Counted from the stretch's first letter, positions 17,329 to 25,770 are shown. The stretch is DNA of 64,000 bases from Pseudomonas tohonis (GCF_012767755.2 NZ_AP023189.1:1922001-1986000), one strand, 5' to 3'. Notes: generated by a model not told the origin, from the sequence alone. Program-made: numbers and translations.

Positions 17329-17342
17329 ACAGACAGGTCTGT
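17329..17342. promoter_or_regulatory. Probable TetR operator
   Basis: ACAGAC-AG-GTCTGT, a perfect 6-bp inverted repeat with 2-bp centre, embedded in an AT-rich stretch (ATATTAG on the left, ATATTTC on the right). It lies between the divergent GST and TetR genes, 40 bp from the GST start. Inverted repeats of this kind with a GACAGACxGGTCTGTC core are typical TetR-family sites. Confidence 0.65.
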
Positions 17343-17445
17343 ATATTTCAAGCGCCAACCGCGTCGCGTGCCTCGCAGGCCGATGCGATGCGGGTTTGAG
17401 CCGGTGCGGGCGGATACGCATAATGCGCCGGTCAGGAGGTTCCAC

Positions 17446-18027
17446 ATGGCTTCGAGCAAACGCGATCAGTTGATCGACACTGCCATCGCGCTGTTCTACC
17501 GCGACGGTTTCCACGCCACCGGCATTGATCGCATCCTCGCGGAATCCGGGGTGGCGAAGATGACGCTGTACAAGCACTTCAAGTCCAAGGAAGAGCTGAT
17601 CGAGGCGGCGCTGCGCCAGCGGCTGGAGCCGAGCCGCCAACTGATGGCCTGGGCGCTGGAGAACCTGTCGCCGGCGGCGGCGATCCTTGCCGTCTTCGAT
17701 GGCCTGCACCATTTGCTCCACGGCAGCGAGTTCTTCGGTTGCGCCTTTGTCAACGCCGCTGCCGAGTTCCATGACCGCGAGCACCCGATCCACCGCGTCG
17801 CCGCACTGCACAAGGCCAATGCCGAGCAGCACTTCCGCTCGGCGCTGGAGCGCCTGCAGGTCTCGGAGCCCGAGCGTCTCGCGCGGCAGCTTCAGTACCT
17901 GATGGAAGGGGCGATCACCATGGCCCACATGCAGGGGCCCGCGCAGCAGGCGCTGGAGGCCAGGGACGCGGCTGCCGTGCTGCTGCAGGCGGCGGGTGTC
18001 GCTGTATCGGGCACGCCGAACTCCTGA
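17446..18027 (+). CDS. TetR/AcrR-family transcriptional regulator
   Basis: A 193-residue repressor-type protein. The N-terminal HTH (about 8-52) reads LIDTAIALFYRDGFHATGIDRILAESGVAKMTLYKHFKSKEEL, shown here only to mark its extent in the usual TetR layout. The C-terminal ligand domain has FFGCAFVNAAAEF, found in a broad TetR subgroup. AGGAGG lies 6 bases before the ATG at 17446, which decides the start. It probably represses the divergent GST-hydrolase unit and itself through the palindrome at 17329-17342. Ligand unknown; an electrophile detoxified by the GST is a fair guess. Confidence 0.9.
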   Translation: MASSKRDQLIDTAIALFYRDGFHATGIDRILAESGVAKMTLYKHFKSKEELIEAALRQRLEPSRQLMAWALENLSPAAAILAVFDGLHHLLHGSEFFGCAFVNAAAEFHDREHPIHRVAALHKANAEQHFRSALERLQVSEPERLARQLQYLMEGAITMAHMQGPAQQALEARDAAAVLLQAAGVAVSGTPNS

Positions 18028-18135
18028 CGTCAATATCGGTCGCTGCCGTCCATCGGCGGGTGATGGATTCGTTCTCAAGGTTTCCCGGGGGATGCCGTCA
18101 AATCGGTGTACATCCGATTTTCCGGGACTGCCGCT

Positions 18136-19296
18136 ATGAAGACTCTCGATTCCCTGGCTTCCGCAACCACGCGCCCGAGTTATCTGAACAAGATCGACAG
18201 CGCGACCCGTAATGCCACCAACGCGCAGAACGTGCTGACCAACCGCGTCGCCCAGCGCCTGGGTGTCGAGCCCGGCAGCCTGGCCGGCAAGACCCAGGAC
18301 GACTACACGCCCGACAAGGTGGCCGGGCGCATCCTCGACTTCGTCGGGGGCCGCATCCAGGCCGAGGCGGCCAAGGGCGCCGACCCCGAGAAGCTGCAGA
18401 AGATGCTCGACCAGGCCCGCGAAGGCGTGGAGAAGGGCTTCGCCGAGGCGAAGAAGATCCTCCAGGGCCTGGGTGTGCTGGGCGGCAAGATCGCCAGCGA
18501 CATCGAGGACACCTTCGGCAAGATCCAGGACGGCCTCGACAACCTGGCCAGCTCCCTCGGCCTGGATGGCAAGACACCGAGCACCGGCACTTCCGGCAGC
18601 ACGGGCGTCGGCAGCTCCAGCCAGAGCTTCTCCGCGCGTTCCTCGACCTTCGACATGGAGGTGACCACCAAGGAAGGCGACAAGGTGAAGATCTCCATCG
18701 CCCAGGCCTCGGCCGACTGGTCGAAGAGTTCCTCGACGAGCTCCGGCAAGGACGGCAACAGCGCCACCAGCGTCAAATCCGAATCTGGCAGCCTGCAGAT
18801 CGGCGGCTGGAAGGTGCAGGTGGACGGCGACCTCAACGACGACGAGAAGGCCGCGCTCAACGACCTGCTCGACCAGGTGCAGGACATCTCCAGCAAGTTC
18901 TATTCGGGCGACCTCAACGGCGCCTTCGACCGCGCCCTGGCCCTGGACATGAACGGCGACCAGCTGGCCTCGATGTCGCTCAACCTGACCCAGACCACGG
19001 TCAAGGCCACCAGCACCTACGGCTCCGTGGCCCAGGAGGGTGGCCAGCCGGCCAGCGCGGTGAACACCTCGCTGCAGGACTATGCCAAGGGCATGCTCGA
19101 GGCGCTGAGGAACGCCGCCAAGCTCTCCGACGACCCGAAGGGCACGCTGCAGGACCTGCTCAACGGCGGCTTCTCGCTCAACGAGCGCCTCAGCGACAAC
19201 CAGCTGGACAAGGCCCAGGCCTTCAACAGCAAGCTGCTGGACGGGCTGCAGAACCTGCTGCCGGCCACCGCCAGGGACGACTCGGCCCAGGCCTGA
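18136..19296 (+). CDS. DUF5610-like protein, unknown function
   Basis: A 386-residue acidic, low-aromatic protein with no signal peptide or membrane segment. The N-terminal part (about 45-140) is helical and carries the DYTPDKVAGRILDFV and ARGVEKGFAEAKKIL type stretches of DUF5610 proteins. A Ser/Gly/Thr-rich linker (about 148-180) follows, then a DMEVTTKEGDKVKISI strand region and a helical block with LNDDEKAALNDLLDQV and FYSGDLNGAFDRALAL. There is a GTG 30 bases upstream in frame; I prefer the ATG, though neither has a strong ribosome site. It stands alone between the TetR gene and a thioredoxin-fold gene. Function unknown. Confidence 0.72.
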   Translation: MKTLDSLASATTRPSYLNKIDSATRNATNAQNVLTNRVAQRLGVEPGSLAGKTQDDYTPDKVAGRILDFVGGRIQAEAAKGADPEKLQKMLDQAREGVEKGFAEAKKILQGLGVLGGKIASDIEDTFGKIQDGLDNLASSLGLDGKTPSTGTSGSTGVGSSSQSFSARSSTFDMEVTTKEGDKVKISIAQASADWSKSSSTSSGKDGNSATSVKSESGSLQIGGWKVQVDGDLNDDEKAALNDLLDQVQDISSKFYSGDLNGAFDRALALDMNGDQLASMSLNLTQTTVKATSTYGSVAQEGGQPASAVNTSLQDYAKGMLEALRNAAKLSDDPKGTLQDLLNGGFSLNERLSDNQLDKAQAFNSKLLDGLQNLLPATARDDSAQA

Positions 19297-19342
19297 GGCG
19301 TGCTAGAATCCGCGCCTTTCCTGATTGGCGAGGCGCGTGGCG

Positions 19343-19582
19343 ATGCTCCCCGAATGCAGCCTGTTCGGCACCCTGGGTTGCCATCTCTGTGAAGTGGCGG
19401 AGGGCGTGCTTATGCCCTTCGTCGAGCATGGCCTGATGGTCGAGCTGATGGACATCGCCGACCGCGAGGAATGGATGGACGACTACGCCCTGCGCATTCC
19501 CGTGCTGCGTCGCTGCGATACCGGTGCCGAGCTGGACTGGCCCTTCGACGCCGCCAAGGTCGCCGCCTTCCTCGAACACTGA
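19343..19582 (+). CDS. Glutaredoxin/thioredoxin-fold small protein (DUF836 family)
   Basis: A 79-residue protein with a CHLC redox-type motif near residue 14 (GTLGCHLCEVAEGVL), followed by the conserved IPVL (cis-Pro) and DWPFD near the C-terminus, as in the DUF836/glutaredoxin-like family. Probably a cytosolic thiol protein; partners unknown. GAGG lies 9 bases before the ATG; TTG and GTG codons slightly upstream are in frame but lack spacing to a ribosome site. Confidence 0.82.
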   Translation: MLPECSLFGTLGCHLCEVAEGVLMPFVEHGLMVELMDIADREEWMDDYALRIPVLRRCDTGAELDWPFDAAKVAAFLEH

Positions 19583-19711
19583 CCGCTGGTCGGTTGCCTC
19601 CCCCAAGCCTTTCCCGCTTCACGGGTCACCGCGCCCCGTGCTGACTGCTTTCCTGCCGATCAATCCCCCTTTCAGGGAACGGATTGTCGATCCAATGCAA
19701 CAGTGAATGCC

Positions 19712-19739
19712 TTGCCAAATGTTTCATCGCTCGTATGAT
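19712..19739 (+). promoter_or_regulatory. Sigma-70 promoter of the marR-efflux operon
   Basis: TTGCCA (19712-19717), 16-base spacer, TATGAT (19734-19739). Predicted start near 19746, 30 bases before the MarR ATG. It is the best sigma-70 match in the gap after the small thioredoxin-fold gene. Confidence 0.7.
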
Positions 19740-19753
19740 TGCCCAGTCAGTTA

Positions 19754-19765
19754 CTGCCTAGGCAG
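19754..19765. promoter_or_regulatory. Probable MarR operator
   Basis: CTGCCTAGGCAG, a perfect 12-bp palindrome, lies just downstream of the predicted start point and 10 bases before the MarR ATG. A bound dimer there would block the promoter, so autorepression of the whole operon is likely. Confidence 0.65.
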
Positions 19766-19775
19766 ATATTAGCCA

Positions 19776-20252
19776 ATGAAGCACTACAGCCCCGCCGACT
19801 ACCCCTTCACCGGCTCCATCGGCCAGTACATCGGGCGTTCCGCGCTGCTCAAGGACCGCCTGCTCGACCGTTACCTGGCGCCCCTGGACATCACTTCCGC
19901 CCAGTTCAAGGTGCTGATGTTCATCTACATGGACCGCGCCAACACCCCGGCCGACCTGTGCCGCGAGCTCTCGGTGGACAGCGGCTCCATGACCCGCATG
20001 CTCGATCGCCTGGAGAAGAAGGGCCTGCTGCTGCGCAAGCCCTGCCCGGAGGATCGCCGCAGCGTGCGCCTGGCCCTCAGCGAGGACGGCCTGCGCATCA
20101 GCCGGCAGATGCCGGAGATCGTCGCCGACGCCATGAACGAACTCACCAGCCCGCTGACCAGCGAGGAACTCCGCACCCTGGTGGGCCTGCTGGGCAAGAT
20201 CCTGCAAGGGCGCGACCCGTGCGCGCCGCTCGGAGCGACCGACCATGAATGA
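19776..20252 (+). CDS. MarR-family regulator of the efflux operon
   Basis: A 158-residue winged-helix protein. The recognition helix region is SVDSGSMTRMLDRLEKKGLL, and the wing has EDRRSVRLALSEDG with the DRRS arginine conserved in MarR proteins. Closest in layout to EmrR/MprA-type regulators, which sit first in emr-type efflux operons and are released by lipophilic drugs. Its last 8 bases overlap the start of the outer-membrane factor gene, so the operon is translationally coupled. It probably binds the palindrome at 19754-19765. Confidence 0.9.
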   Translation: MKHYSPADYPFTGSIGQYIGRSALLKDRLLDRYLAPLDITSAQFKVLMFIYMDRANTPADLCRELSVDSGSMTRMLDRLEKKGLLLRKPCPEDRRSVRLALSEDGLRISRQMPEIVADAMNELTSPLTSEELRTLVGLLGKILQGRDPCAPLGATDHE

Positions 20253-21726
20253 ATACCGCCGCACGGCCCGCCTGGGGCGTAGCGCCCTGGTGCTCGGCGC
20301 CGCCCTGGCGCTGGCCGCCTGCGCCAGCTCCAGCGGCCTGGAGCCCGAGGGCAGGACTCTCGATGCCGCCGCCCTGGAGGCCGGGCGCAGCCTGGCGGGC
20401 ACGCCTCTCAGCGCCGCCGCCTGGCCGCGCCAGGACTGGTGGAAGCAACTGGGTGACGCCCAGCTCGACGCCATGATGGACGAAGCCCTTACCGGGTCAC
20501 CGGACCTGCAGGTGGCCACCGCCCGTACCCGCAAGGCCCTGGCCGAGGCCCAGGCGCAGGACGCCGCGCGCATGCCCAGCGTCAATGCCAGCGCCAGCTA
20601 TTCCGGTGCCCGCGCGCCGGAGAGCGTGGTGCCCGCGCCCATCGGCGGCAGCTATGCGGCCGTGAAGTACCTGTCCCTTGGGTTCAGCTACGACATCGAC
20701 CTCTGGGGCGGCCAGCGCGCCGCCTGGGAAGCCGCGCTCGGCCAGGCCCGCGCCGCCGAGGTGGACCAGCAGGCCGCGCGCCTGAACCTATCCGCCAGCG
20801 TCGCCCGCGCCTACAGCCAGCTCGCCTACGCCTTCGTCGCCCGTGACCTGGCCGAGGAGGAGCTCAAGCGCTCCGAGCACCTCTACAACCTCAGCAAGCA
20901 GCGCCTGGCCGCCGGCCTGGACAGCAAGGTGCAGCTGCAGCAGAGCGAGGCCCAGCAGGCTGCCGCACGCCAGCAACTGCTGGCCGCCGAGCAGCAGATC
21001 GACAGCGATCGCATCACCCTCGCCGTGCTGCTGGGACAGGGCCCCGACCGTGGCCAGCGCATCCAGCGTCCCGCTGTCCTGCAGCCCGCCGCCCTGGCGC
21101 TGCCGTCGGACCTGCCGGCCGAGCTGCTCGGCCGCCGCCCGGATTTGATCGCCGCGCGCTGGCGCGTCGAGGCGGCGAGCAAGGGCATCGAATCGGCCAA
21201 GACCGGCTTCTATCCCAACCTCAACCTCAGCGCCATGGTCGGCCTCGCCGCCCTGAGCAGCGGCGACCTGTTCAAGGGTGACAGCCGCTTCTACCAGGTG
21301 GCGCCGGCCATCTCCCTGCCGGTGTTCGACGGCGGCCGCCTGCGCGCCAACCTGGCGGGCGTGGATGCCGACTACGACCTGGCCGTGGCCCAGTACAACA
21401 AGACCCTGGTGGCCGCCCTCGGCGAGGTCAGCGACGACCTCAGCCAGCTGCGCTCACTGGCGCAGCAGATCGAGGTGCAGCGCCAGGCCCGCGATATCGC
21501 CAAGTCGAACTACGACCTCGCCATGCGCCGCTACGGCGAAGGCATCGGCAACTACCTGGACGCCCTCAGCGTCGAGCAGCAGTTGCTGGTCACCGAACGC
21601 CAGCTGGCCAGCCTGGACGTCCAGCAGATCGACACCTCCGTGCGCCTGGTGCAGGCCCTCGGCGGTGGCTTCCAACCCGAACCGACTCCGCTCGCCCAGG
21701 GCGCCCGCCCGGCTGCCGCTGAATGA
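20245..21726 (+). CDS. Outer-membrane efflux lipoprotein (NodT/OprM type)
   Basis: A TolC-like channel that completes a tripartite pump. The 493-residue precursor has a lipoprotein signal with lipobox LAAC and acylated Cys26. The mature part shows the internal duplication of the family: two long coiled-coil hairpins, with DIDLWGGQRAAWEAALGQARAAE in repeat one and PVFDGGRLRANLAGVDADYD in repeat two, and a GIGNYLDALSVEQQLL motif near the end. It overlaps marR by 8 bases and is followed by the EmrA-like gene 14 bases on. Confidence 0.92.
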   Translation: MNEYRRTARLGRSALVLGAALALAACASSSGLEPEGRTLDAAALEAGRSLAGTPLSAAAWPRQDWWKQLGDAQLDAMMDEALTGSPDLQVATARTRKALAEAQAQDAARMPSVNASASYSGARAPESVVPAPIGGSYAAVKYLSLGFSYDIDLWGGQRAAWEAALGQARAAEVDQQAARLNLSASVARAYSQLAYAFVARDLAEEELKRSEHLYNLSKQRLAAGLDSKVQLQQSEAQQAAARQQLLAAEQQIDSDRITLAVLLGQGPDRGQRIQRPAVLQPAALALPSDLPAELLGRRPDLIAARWRVEAASKGIESAKTGFYPNLNLSAMVGLAALSSGDLFKGDSRFYQVAPAISLPVFDGGRLRANLAGVDADYDLAVAQYNKTLVAALGEVSDDLSQLRSLAQQIEVQRQARDIAKSNYDLAMRRYGEGIGNYLDALSVEQQLLVTERQLASLDVQQIDTSVRLVQALGGGFQPEPTPLAQGARPAAAE

Positions 21727-21740
21727 ACGAGGCACAGACC

Positions 21741-22928
21741 ATGACCACCCAGACTTCGGAAACCGCCGTCCAAGGCAACCCCAAGCGCAAGCGGATGCTC
21801 CTCATCCTGCTCGCCGTGATTCTCATCGTCGCCGCCCTTGCCTTCGCCTGGGAGCAGCTCTTCGGCCGCTGGAGCGAGCACACCGACGACGCCTACATCG
21901 GCGGCAACGTGGTGCAGATCACCCCGCAGACCGTGGGCACCGTCACCAGCATCGGCGCCGATGACGGCGACCTGGTGCACGAAGGCCAGGTGCTGGTGCA
22001 GTTCGATCCGAGCGACGCCGAGATCGGCCTGCAGCAGGCCGAGGCCAACCTCGCGCGCACCGTGCGCCAGGTGCGCGGGCTCTACAACAGCGTGGATGGC
22101 TACAAGGCCGAGGTGGCGGCGAAGAAGATCGCCCTGCAGAAGGCCCGGGCAGACTTCGACCGCCGTCGCAACCTGGCCAAGGATGGCGCGATCTCCCAGG
22201 AGGAACTGGCCCACGCCCGAGACGCCCTGGATTCCGCGCAGAGCGCCCTGACCAGCGCCGAGCAGCAGCTCAATACCAGCCGCGCGCTGGTGGACGACAC
22301 TGTGATCGCCTCCCACCCTGACGTGAAGGCCGCTGCCGCCACCCTGCGCCAGGCTTACCTGGAAGACGCCCGCGCCACCCTGGTGGCACCGGTCACCGGC
22401 TACGTCGCCAAGCGCACCGTGCAGCTCGGCCAGCGCGTGCAGCCCGGCACCGCGCTGATGGCGGTCATCCCCCTGGACCAGGTGTGGATCGACGCCAACT
22501 TCAAGGAAACCCAGCTGAAGAACATGCGCATCGGCCAGCCGGTGGAGATCGAGTCCGACCTCTACGGCGGCGACGTTAAGTACAGCGGCACGGTGGACAG
22601 CCTGGGCGTCGGCACCGGCAGCGCCTTCTCCCTGCTGCCGGCGCAGAACGCCACCGGCAACTGGATCAAGATCGTCCAGCGCGTACCGGTGCGCATCCGC
22701 ATCAACCCCGAGCAGCTCAAGGAGCACCCGCTGCGCATCGGCCTGTCGATGAACGTCAAGGTCGACCTGCACGACCAGAGCGGCCCGTCCCTGGCGCAGC
22801 AGGCACCGAAGAAGCCGCTGTTCGCCACCGACGTGTACCAGCGCCAGCTGGCGGAAGCCGACCAGTTGATCGAGCAGCTGATCCACGCCAACGGCCCGGA
22901 TGCCACCCACAAGACCGCGCAGCGCTGA
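21741..22928 (+). CDS. EmrA-like membrane fusion protein (HlyD family)
   Basis: A 395-residue periplasmic adaptor. A short cytoplasmic N-terminus is followed by one membrane anchor (about residues 18-37), a split lipoyl domain (THTDDAYIGGN and ATLVAPVTGYVAKRTVQLG), a coiled-coil hairpin between them and a beta-barrel domain (DANFKETQLKNMRIGQPVEIE). This is the layout of EmrA. It bridges the inner-membrane MFS pump and the outer-membrane lipoprotein. I chose 21741 since GAGG lies 8 bases upstream; an ATG at 21723 overlaps the previous stop but has no ribosome site. Confidence 0.91.
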   Translation: MTTQTSETAVQGNPKRKRMLLILLAVILIVAALAFAWEQLFGRWSEHTDDAYIGGNVVQITPQTVGTVTSIGADDGDLVHEGQVLVQFDPSDAEIGLQQAEANLARTVRQVRGLYNSVDGYKAEVAAKKIALQKARADFDRRRNLAKDGAISQEELAHARDALDSAQSALTSAEQQLNTSRALVDDTVIASHPDVKAAAATLRQAYLEDARATLVAPVTGYVAKRTVQLGQRVQPGTALMAVIPLDQVWIDANFKETQLKNMRIGQPVEIESDLYGGDVKYSGTVDSLGVGTGSAFSLLPAQNATGNWIKIVQRVPVRIRINPEQLKEHPLRIGLSMNVKVDLHDQSGPSLAQQAPKKPLFATDVYQRQLAEADQLIEQLIHANGPDATHKTAQR

Positions 22929-22938
22929 GACTGCGACC

Positions 22939-24474
22939 ATGAGCGATAACGCAGCAGCCAGCTTCACCCCGCCGAACCTGGTGCTGGCCACCATCGGCCT
23001 GTCGCTGGCGACCTTCATGCAGGTGCTCGACACCACCATCGCCAACGTGGCGCTGCCGACCATCGCCGGCAACCTGGGGGTGAGTTCGGAGCAGGGCACC
23101 TGGGTGATAACCTCCTTCGCGGTGAGCAACGCCATCGCCCTGCCGCTGACCGGCTGGATGAGTCGTCGGGTGGGCGAGGTGCGCCTGTTCATCGGCGCCG
23201 CGCTGCTGTTCGTGCTGGCGTCGTTCCTCTGCGGCGTGGCCCAGTCGATGAACAGCCTGGTGGGCTTCCGCGCCCTCCAGGGCTTCGTCGCCGGGCCGCT
23301 GTACCCGATCACCCAGACCCTGCTGCTGTCGATCTATCCACCGGCGAAACGGGGCATGGCCCTGGCGCTGCTGGCGATGGTGACGGTGGTGGCGCCCATC
23401 GCCGGGCCCATTCTCGGCGGCTGGATCACCGACGACTTCAGCTGGCCGTGGATTTTCTTCATCAACCTGCCCATCGGCCTGTTCGCCGCCTTCGTGGTCT
23501 ACCAGCAGTTGCGCAAGCGGCCGGTGGCGCTCAAGCGCGAGCCCATGGACTGGATGGGGCTGGCGACCCTGGTGATCGGTGTCGGGGCGCTGCAGATCGT
23601 GCTCGACAAGGGCAACGACCTGGACTGGTTCGAGTCGGACTTCATCGTCGGCGGCACGGTCATCGCCGTCATCGCCCTGGCGGTGTTCATCATCTGGGAG
23701 TTCACCGACCGCCACCCCATCGTCAACCTGCGGCTGTTCCGCCATCGCAACTTCAGCGCCGGCACCCTGGCGCTGGTGGGCGGCTACGCGGCCTTCTTCG
23801 GCATCAACCTGCTGTTGCCGCAGTGGTTGCAGACCCAGCTCGGCTACACCGCCACCTGGGCCGGCCTGGCGGCGGCGCCCATCGGTCTGCTGCCGGTGAT
23901 CATGTCGCCGTTCGTGGGGCGCTATGCGCAGAACTTCGACCTGCGCGTGCTGGCCAGCCTGGCGTTCTTCGCCATCGGCGCCAGCTGCTTCATGCGGGCG
24001 TCCTTCACCACCGAGGTGGACTACCTGCACATCGCCCTGGTGCAGCTGTTCATGGGCTTCGGCGTAGCGCTGTTCTTCATGCCCATCCTCAGCATCCTGC
24101 TCTCGGACCTGCCGCAGAACGAGATCGCCGACGGCTCGGGCCTCGCCACCTTCCTGCGGACCCTGGGCGGCAGCTTCGCGGCCTCGCTCACCACCTGGAT
24201 CTGGATACGCCGCGCCGACCAGCACCACGCCTACCTCACCGAGCACATCAGCACCTACGACCCGGGCACCCGGCAGGTGCTGGAGCAGATGGGCGGCATG
24301 AGCCAGCAGAACGCCGCGTCCCTGGACCACATCGTCACCGGGCAGGCGTACATGATGTCGACCATCGACTACTTCACCATGATCGGCTGGGTCTGCATGG
24401 GACTGATCCTGCTCATCTGGCTCGCCAGGCCGCCGTTCGGCGCCAAGCCCGGCGCCGCGGCCAACGCCCATTGA
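22939..24474 (+). CDS. EmrB-like MFS drug exporter (DHA2 family)
   Basis: A 511-residue proton-driven exporter with 14 transmembrane segments. The DHA2 signatures include LDTTIANVALPTIAGNLG in TM1, GWMSRRVGEVRLF in loop 2-3 and the TM5 motif C region GPILGGWITDDFSWPWIFFINLPIG. As in EmrB, it is encoded directly after the adaptor. Likely substrates are lipophilic or aromatic toxins, but the sequence does not tell which. It ends the four-gene operon at a good terminator. Confidence 0.92.
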   Translation: MSDNAAASFTPPNLVLATIGLSLATFMQVLDTTIANVALPTIAGNLGVSSEQGTWVITSFAVSNAIALPLTGWMSRRVGEVRLFIGAALLFVLASFLCGVAQSMNSLVGFRALQGFVAGPLYPITQTLLLSIYPPAKRGMALALLAMVTVVAPIAGPILGGWITDDFSWPWIFFINLPIGLFAAFVVYQQLRKRPVALKREPMDWMGLATLVIGVGALQIVLDKGNDLDWFESDFIVGGTVIAVIALAVFIIWEFTDRHPIVNLRLFRHRNFSAGTLALVGGYAAFFGINLLLPQWLQTQLGYTATWAGLAAAPIGLLPVIMSPFVGRYAQNFDLRVLASLAFFAIGASCFMRASFTTEVDYLHIALVQLFMGFGVALFFMPILSILLSDLPQNEIADGSGLATFLRTLGGSFAASLTTWIWIRRADQHHAYLTEHISTYDPGTRQVLEQMGGMSQQNAASLDHIVTGQAYMMSTIDYFTMIGWVCMGLILLIWLARPPFGAKPGAAANAH

Positions 24475-24512
24475 TGGAGGAGGATCGAGCGTAGCGACGC
24501 CCTGTACGACAG

Positions 24513-24544
24513 AGCCCGATGCCTGTGCATCGGGCTTCTTTTTT
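24513..24544 (+). terminator. Rho-independent terminator of the efflux operon
   Basis: AGCCCGATGC (24513-24522) pairs with GCATCGGGCT (24527-24536), loop CTGT, followed by CTTTTTTTT-like T-rich sequence to 24544. Confidence 0.9.
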
Positions 24545-24580
24545 GCGGAAGGAGAGGGGGGGCTTTTTCGCAGGCAATAA

Positions 24581-24606
24581 AAAACCCGCCTATCAAGGCG
24601 GGTTTT
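24581..24606 (-). terminator. Terminator of tRNA-Pro
   Basis: 10-bp stem (24581-24590 with 24597-24606), loop TATCAA. On the minus strand it lies 8 bases after the tRNA and is followed by a T-rich run. Confidence 0.85.
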
Positions 24607-24614
24607 TCGGGATT

Positions 24615-24691
24615 TGGTCGGAGCGACTGGATTCGAACCAGCGACCTTCTCGTCCCGAACGAGACGCGCTACCAAGCTGCGCTACGCTCCG
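24615..24691 (-). tRNA. tRNA-Pro (anticodon CGG)
   Basis: A 77-base tRNA. The acceptor stem pairs CGGAGCG at the 5' end with CGCTCCG, then discriminator A and an encoded CCA (24615-24617). The anticodon loop is TTCGGGA between TCTCG and CGAGA stems, giving CGG, which reads CCG proline codons. The T-loop GGTTCGAATCC is normal. I see no integrase or duplicated 3' end nearby, so this tRNA is not occupied as an attachment site. Confidence 0.96.
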
Positions 24692-24705
24692 TGGAATGAG
24701 CGCGC

Positions 24706-24733
24706 ATTCTACAGAAAACTTTTTGGTCGACAA
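24706..24733 (-). promoter_or_regulatory. Promoter of tRNA-Pro
   Basis: On the minus strand, TTGTCG (24728-24733), 16-base spacer, TAGAAT (24706-24711), ending 15 bases before the mature tRNA 5' end. A GC-rich discriminator (GCGCGC) follows, as in stringently controlled stable-RNA promoters. Confidence 0.5.
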
Positions 24734-24811
24734 GGGGTTAGCTGAAATTTTTTTAGCGGGCAGGGCTGCCGCGGTGTCCAGGGCGCTGCCCATGGCGGGG
24801 CGGAAAAAACG

Positions 24812-24843
24812 AAGCCCGCCGCAAGGTGGCTTGCGGCGGGCTT
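24812..24843 (-). terminator. Terminator of the YgdR-like lipoprotein gene
   Basis: Perfect 14-bp stem (24812-24825 with 24830-24843) with loop GTGG. On the minus strand it is followed by CGTTTTTT. Confidence 0.9.
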
Positions 24844-24876
24844 GGCCGGGCGACCGCGAAGGTCGCCGGGTGGGGC

Positions 24877-25098
24877 TCAGAGTTCCTTGATGGTGCGGAC
24901 CTGGTCCTTGTTGACCTTGGCGCGCTTGCCGTCGAGTTGCTCGAACTCGTAGAAGCCGGAGTCATCGTCGTAATCGGGCTTGTCCACGGCCTGGATCTCG
25001 CGGCCGTCGTTCAGGGTGATCACGGTGGGGGACGAGCAGCCGGCCAGGGTGACCAGGCCGAGCGCGAGCACGAATGCGGGAATGATCCGCTGGTTCAT
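24877..25098 (-). CDS. YgdI/YgdR-family small lipoprotein (DUF903)
   Basis: A 73-residue lipoprotein with signal peptide and lipobox LAGC (acylated Cys21). The remaining 52 residues form the SH3-like domain of DUF903: VITLNDGREIQAVDKP, then YEFEQLDGKRAKVNKDQVRTI. The family role is unknown; members sit in the cell envelope. AAGGAG lies 7 bases before the ATG. Closed by its own terminator. Confidence 0.9.
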   Translation of the reverse strand: MNQRIIPAFVLALGLVTLAGCSSPTVITLNDGREIQAVDKPDYDDDSGFYEFEQLDGKRAKVNKDQVRTIKEL

Positions 25099-25182
25099 CT
25101 TCCATCTCCTTGATGAATGAACGGGAGGTTCTCGGGCTCTGACGGAAAACCGGCCGGCAAAGTTCCGGAAGCCCGCTGCAAT

Positions 25183-25770
25183 TCATGCCGACCCGCGCGG
25201 AGTCTCCAGCAGGTCCGGGGTGTTCAGGTTGGCCAGGCGTGGGTCGCCCACCGGGCATTCCACGGCGATCGGGTCGAGGGTGCGGAGGATGCGCTGGGGG
25301 CTGCGCTCGCCGGACTGCCAGGCGTGCTCGATCTGCGGCAGAAGCGTGCGCGGCAGCACGCTGAACAGCGGTTCCCAGAAGCCGCCCTGGTGCAGCATCA
25401 CCGGGCGGTCGCCGGCCTCGCGCAGCAGCGCATCGAGCAGCGCGGCGTCCACCAGCGGCGCATCGCAGGGCAGTACCAGCAGGTGCGCGTGGCGTGCGGC
25501 GGCGAGGCCCGCGCGGATGCCCGCCAGCGGGCCGGGGTAGTCGGGGCTCTCGTCCGCCACCAACTGGTCCGCCCACTGCGCATAGCGCTCGGCGTTGCGG
25601 TTGCAGGAAATGATCAGGTCGTCGGTGAGCCCGCGCGTCGCGGCGTGCAGCCAGGCGATCAGCGGCCGCCCACGCCACTCCACCAGGCCCTTGTCACGGC
25701 CGCCCAGGCGCTGGCCACGGCCGCCGGCGAGCAGCAGGACAGAGCAGGGAAGGGGGGCGTTGCCGGGCAT
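25183..25770 (-). CDS. mobA: Molybdenum cofactor guanylyltransferase
   Basis: Joins GMP from GTP to molybdopterin to give the MGD cofactor. The 195-residue protein has the nucleotide-binding signature [17 protein letters not shown] (about 13-29), PLAGIRAGL and PCDAPLVD, with the metal-binding aspartate, and ends with NLNTPDLL, where the NTP signature of MobA proteins is found. I start at 25770; the frame is open further upstream but that part overlaps moaB on the other strand. Divergent from moaB and moeA, which act in the same pathway. Confidence 0.92.
   Translation of the reverse strand: MPGNAPLPCSVLLLAGGRGQRLGGRDKGLVEWRGRPLIAWLHAATRGLTDDLIISCNRNAERYAQWADQLVADESPDYPGPLAGIRAGLAAARHAHLLVLPCDAPLVDAALLDALLREAGDRPVMLHQGGFWEPLFSVLPRTLLPQIEHAWQSGERSPQRILRTLDPIAVECPVGDPRLANLNTPDLLETPRGSA

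Noticed and set aside
17337..17352. Possible LexA box (CTGTATATTTCAAG) upstream of the TetR gene
   Set aside because: It starts like an SOS box but lacks the CAG at the required distance. The stretch is better explained as the right arm of the TetR operator.
24615..24691. tRNA-Pro as an integration site
   Set aside because: Neither an integrase gene nor a repeated tRNA 3' end was seen on either side; flanking genes are core functions.
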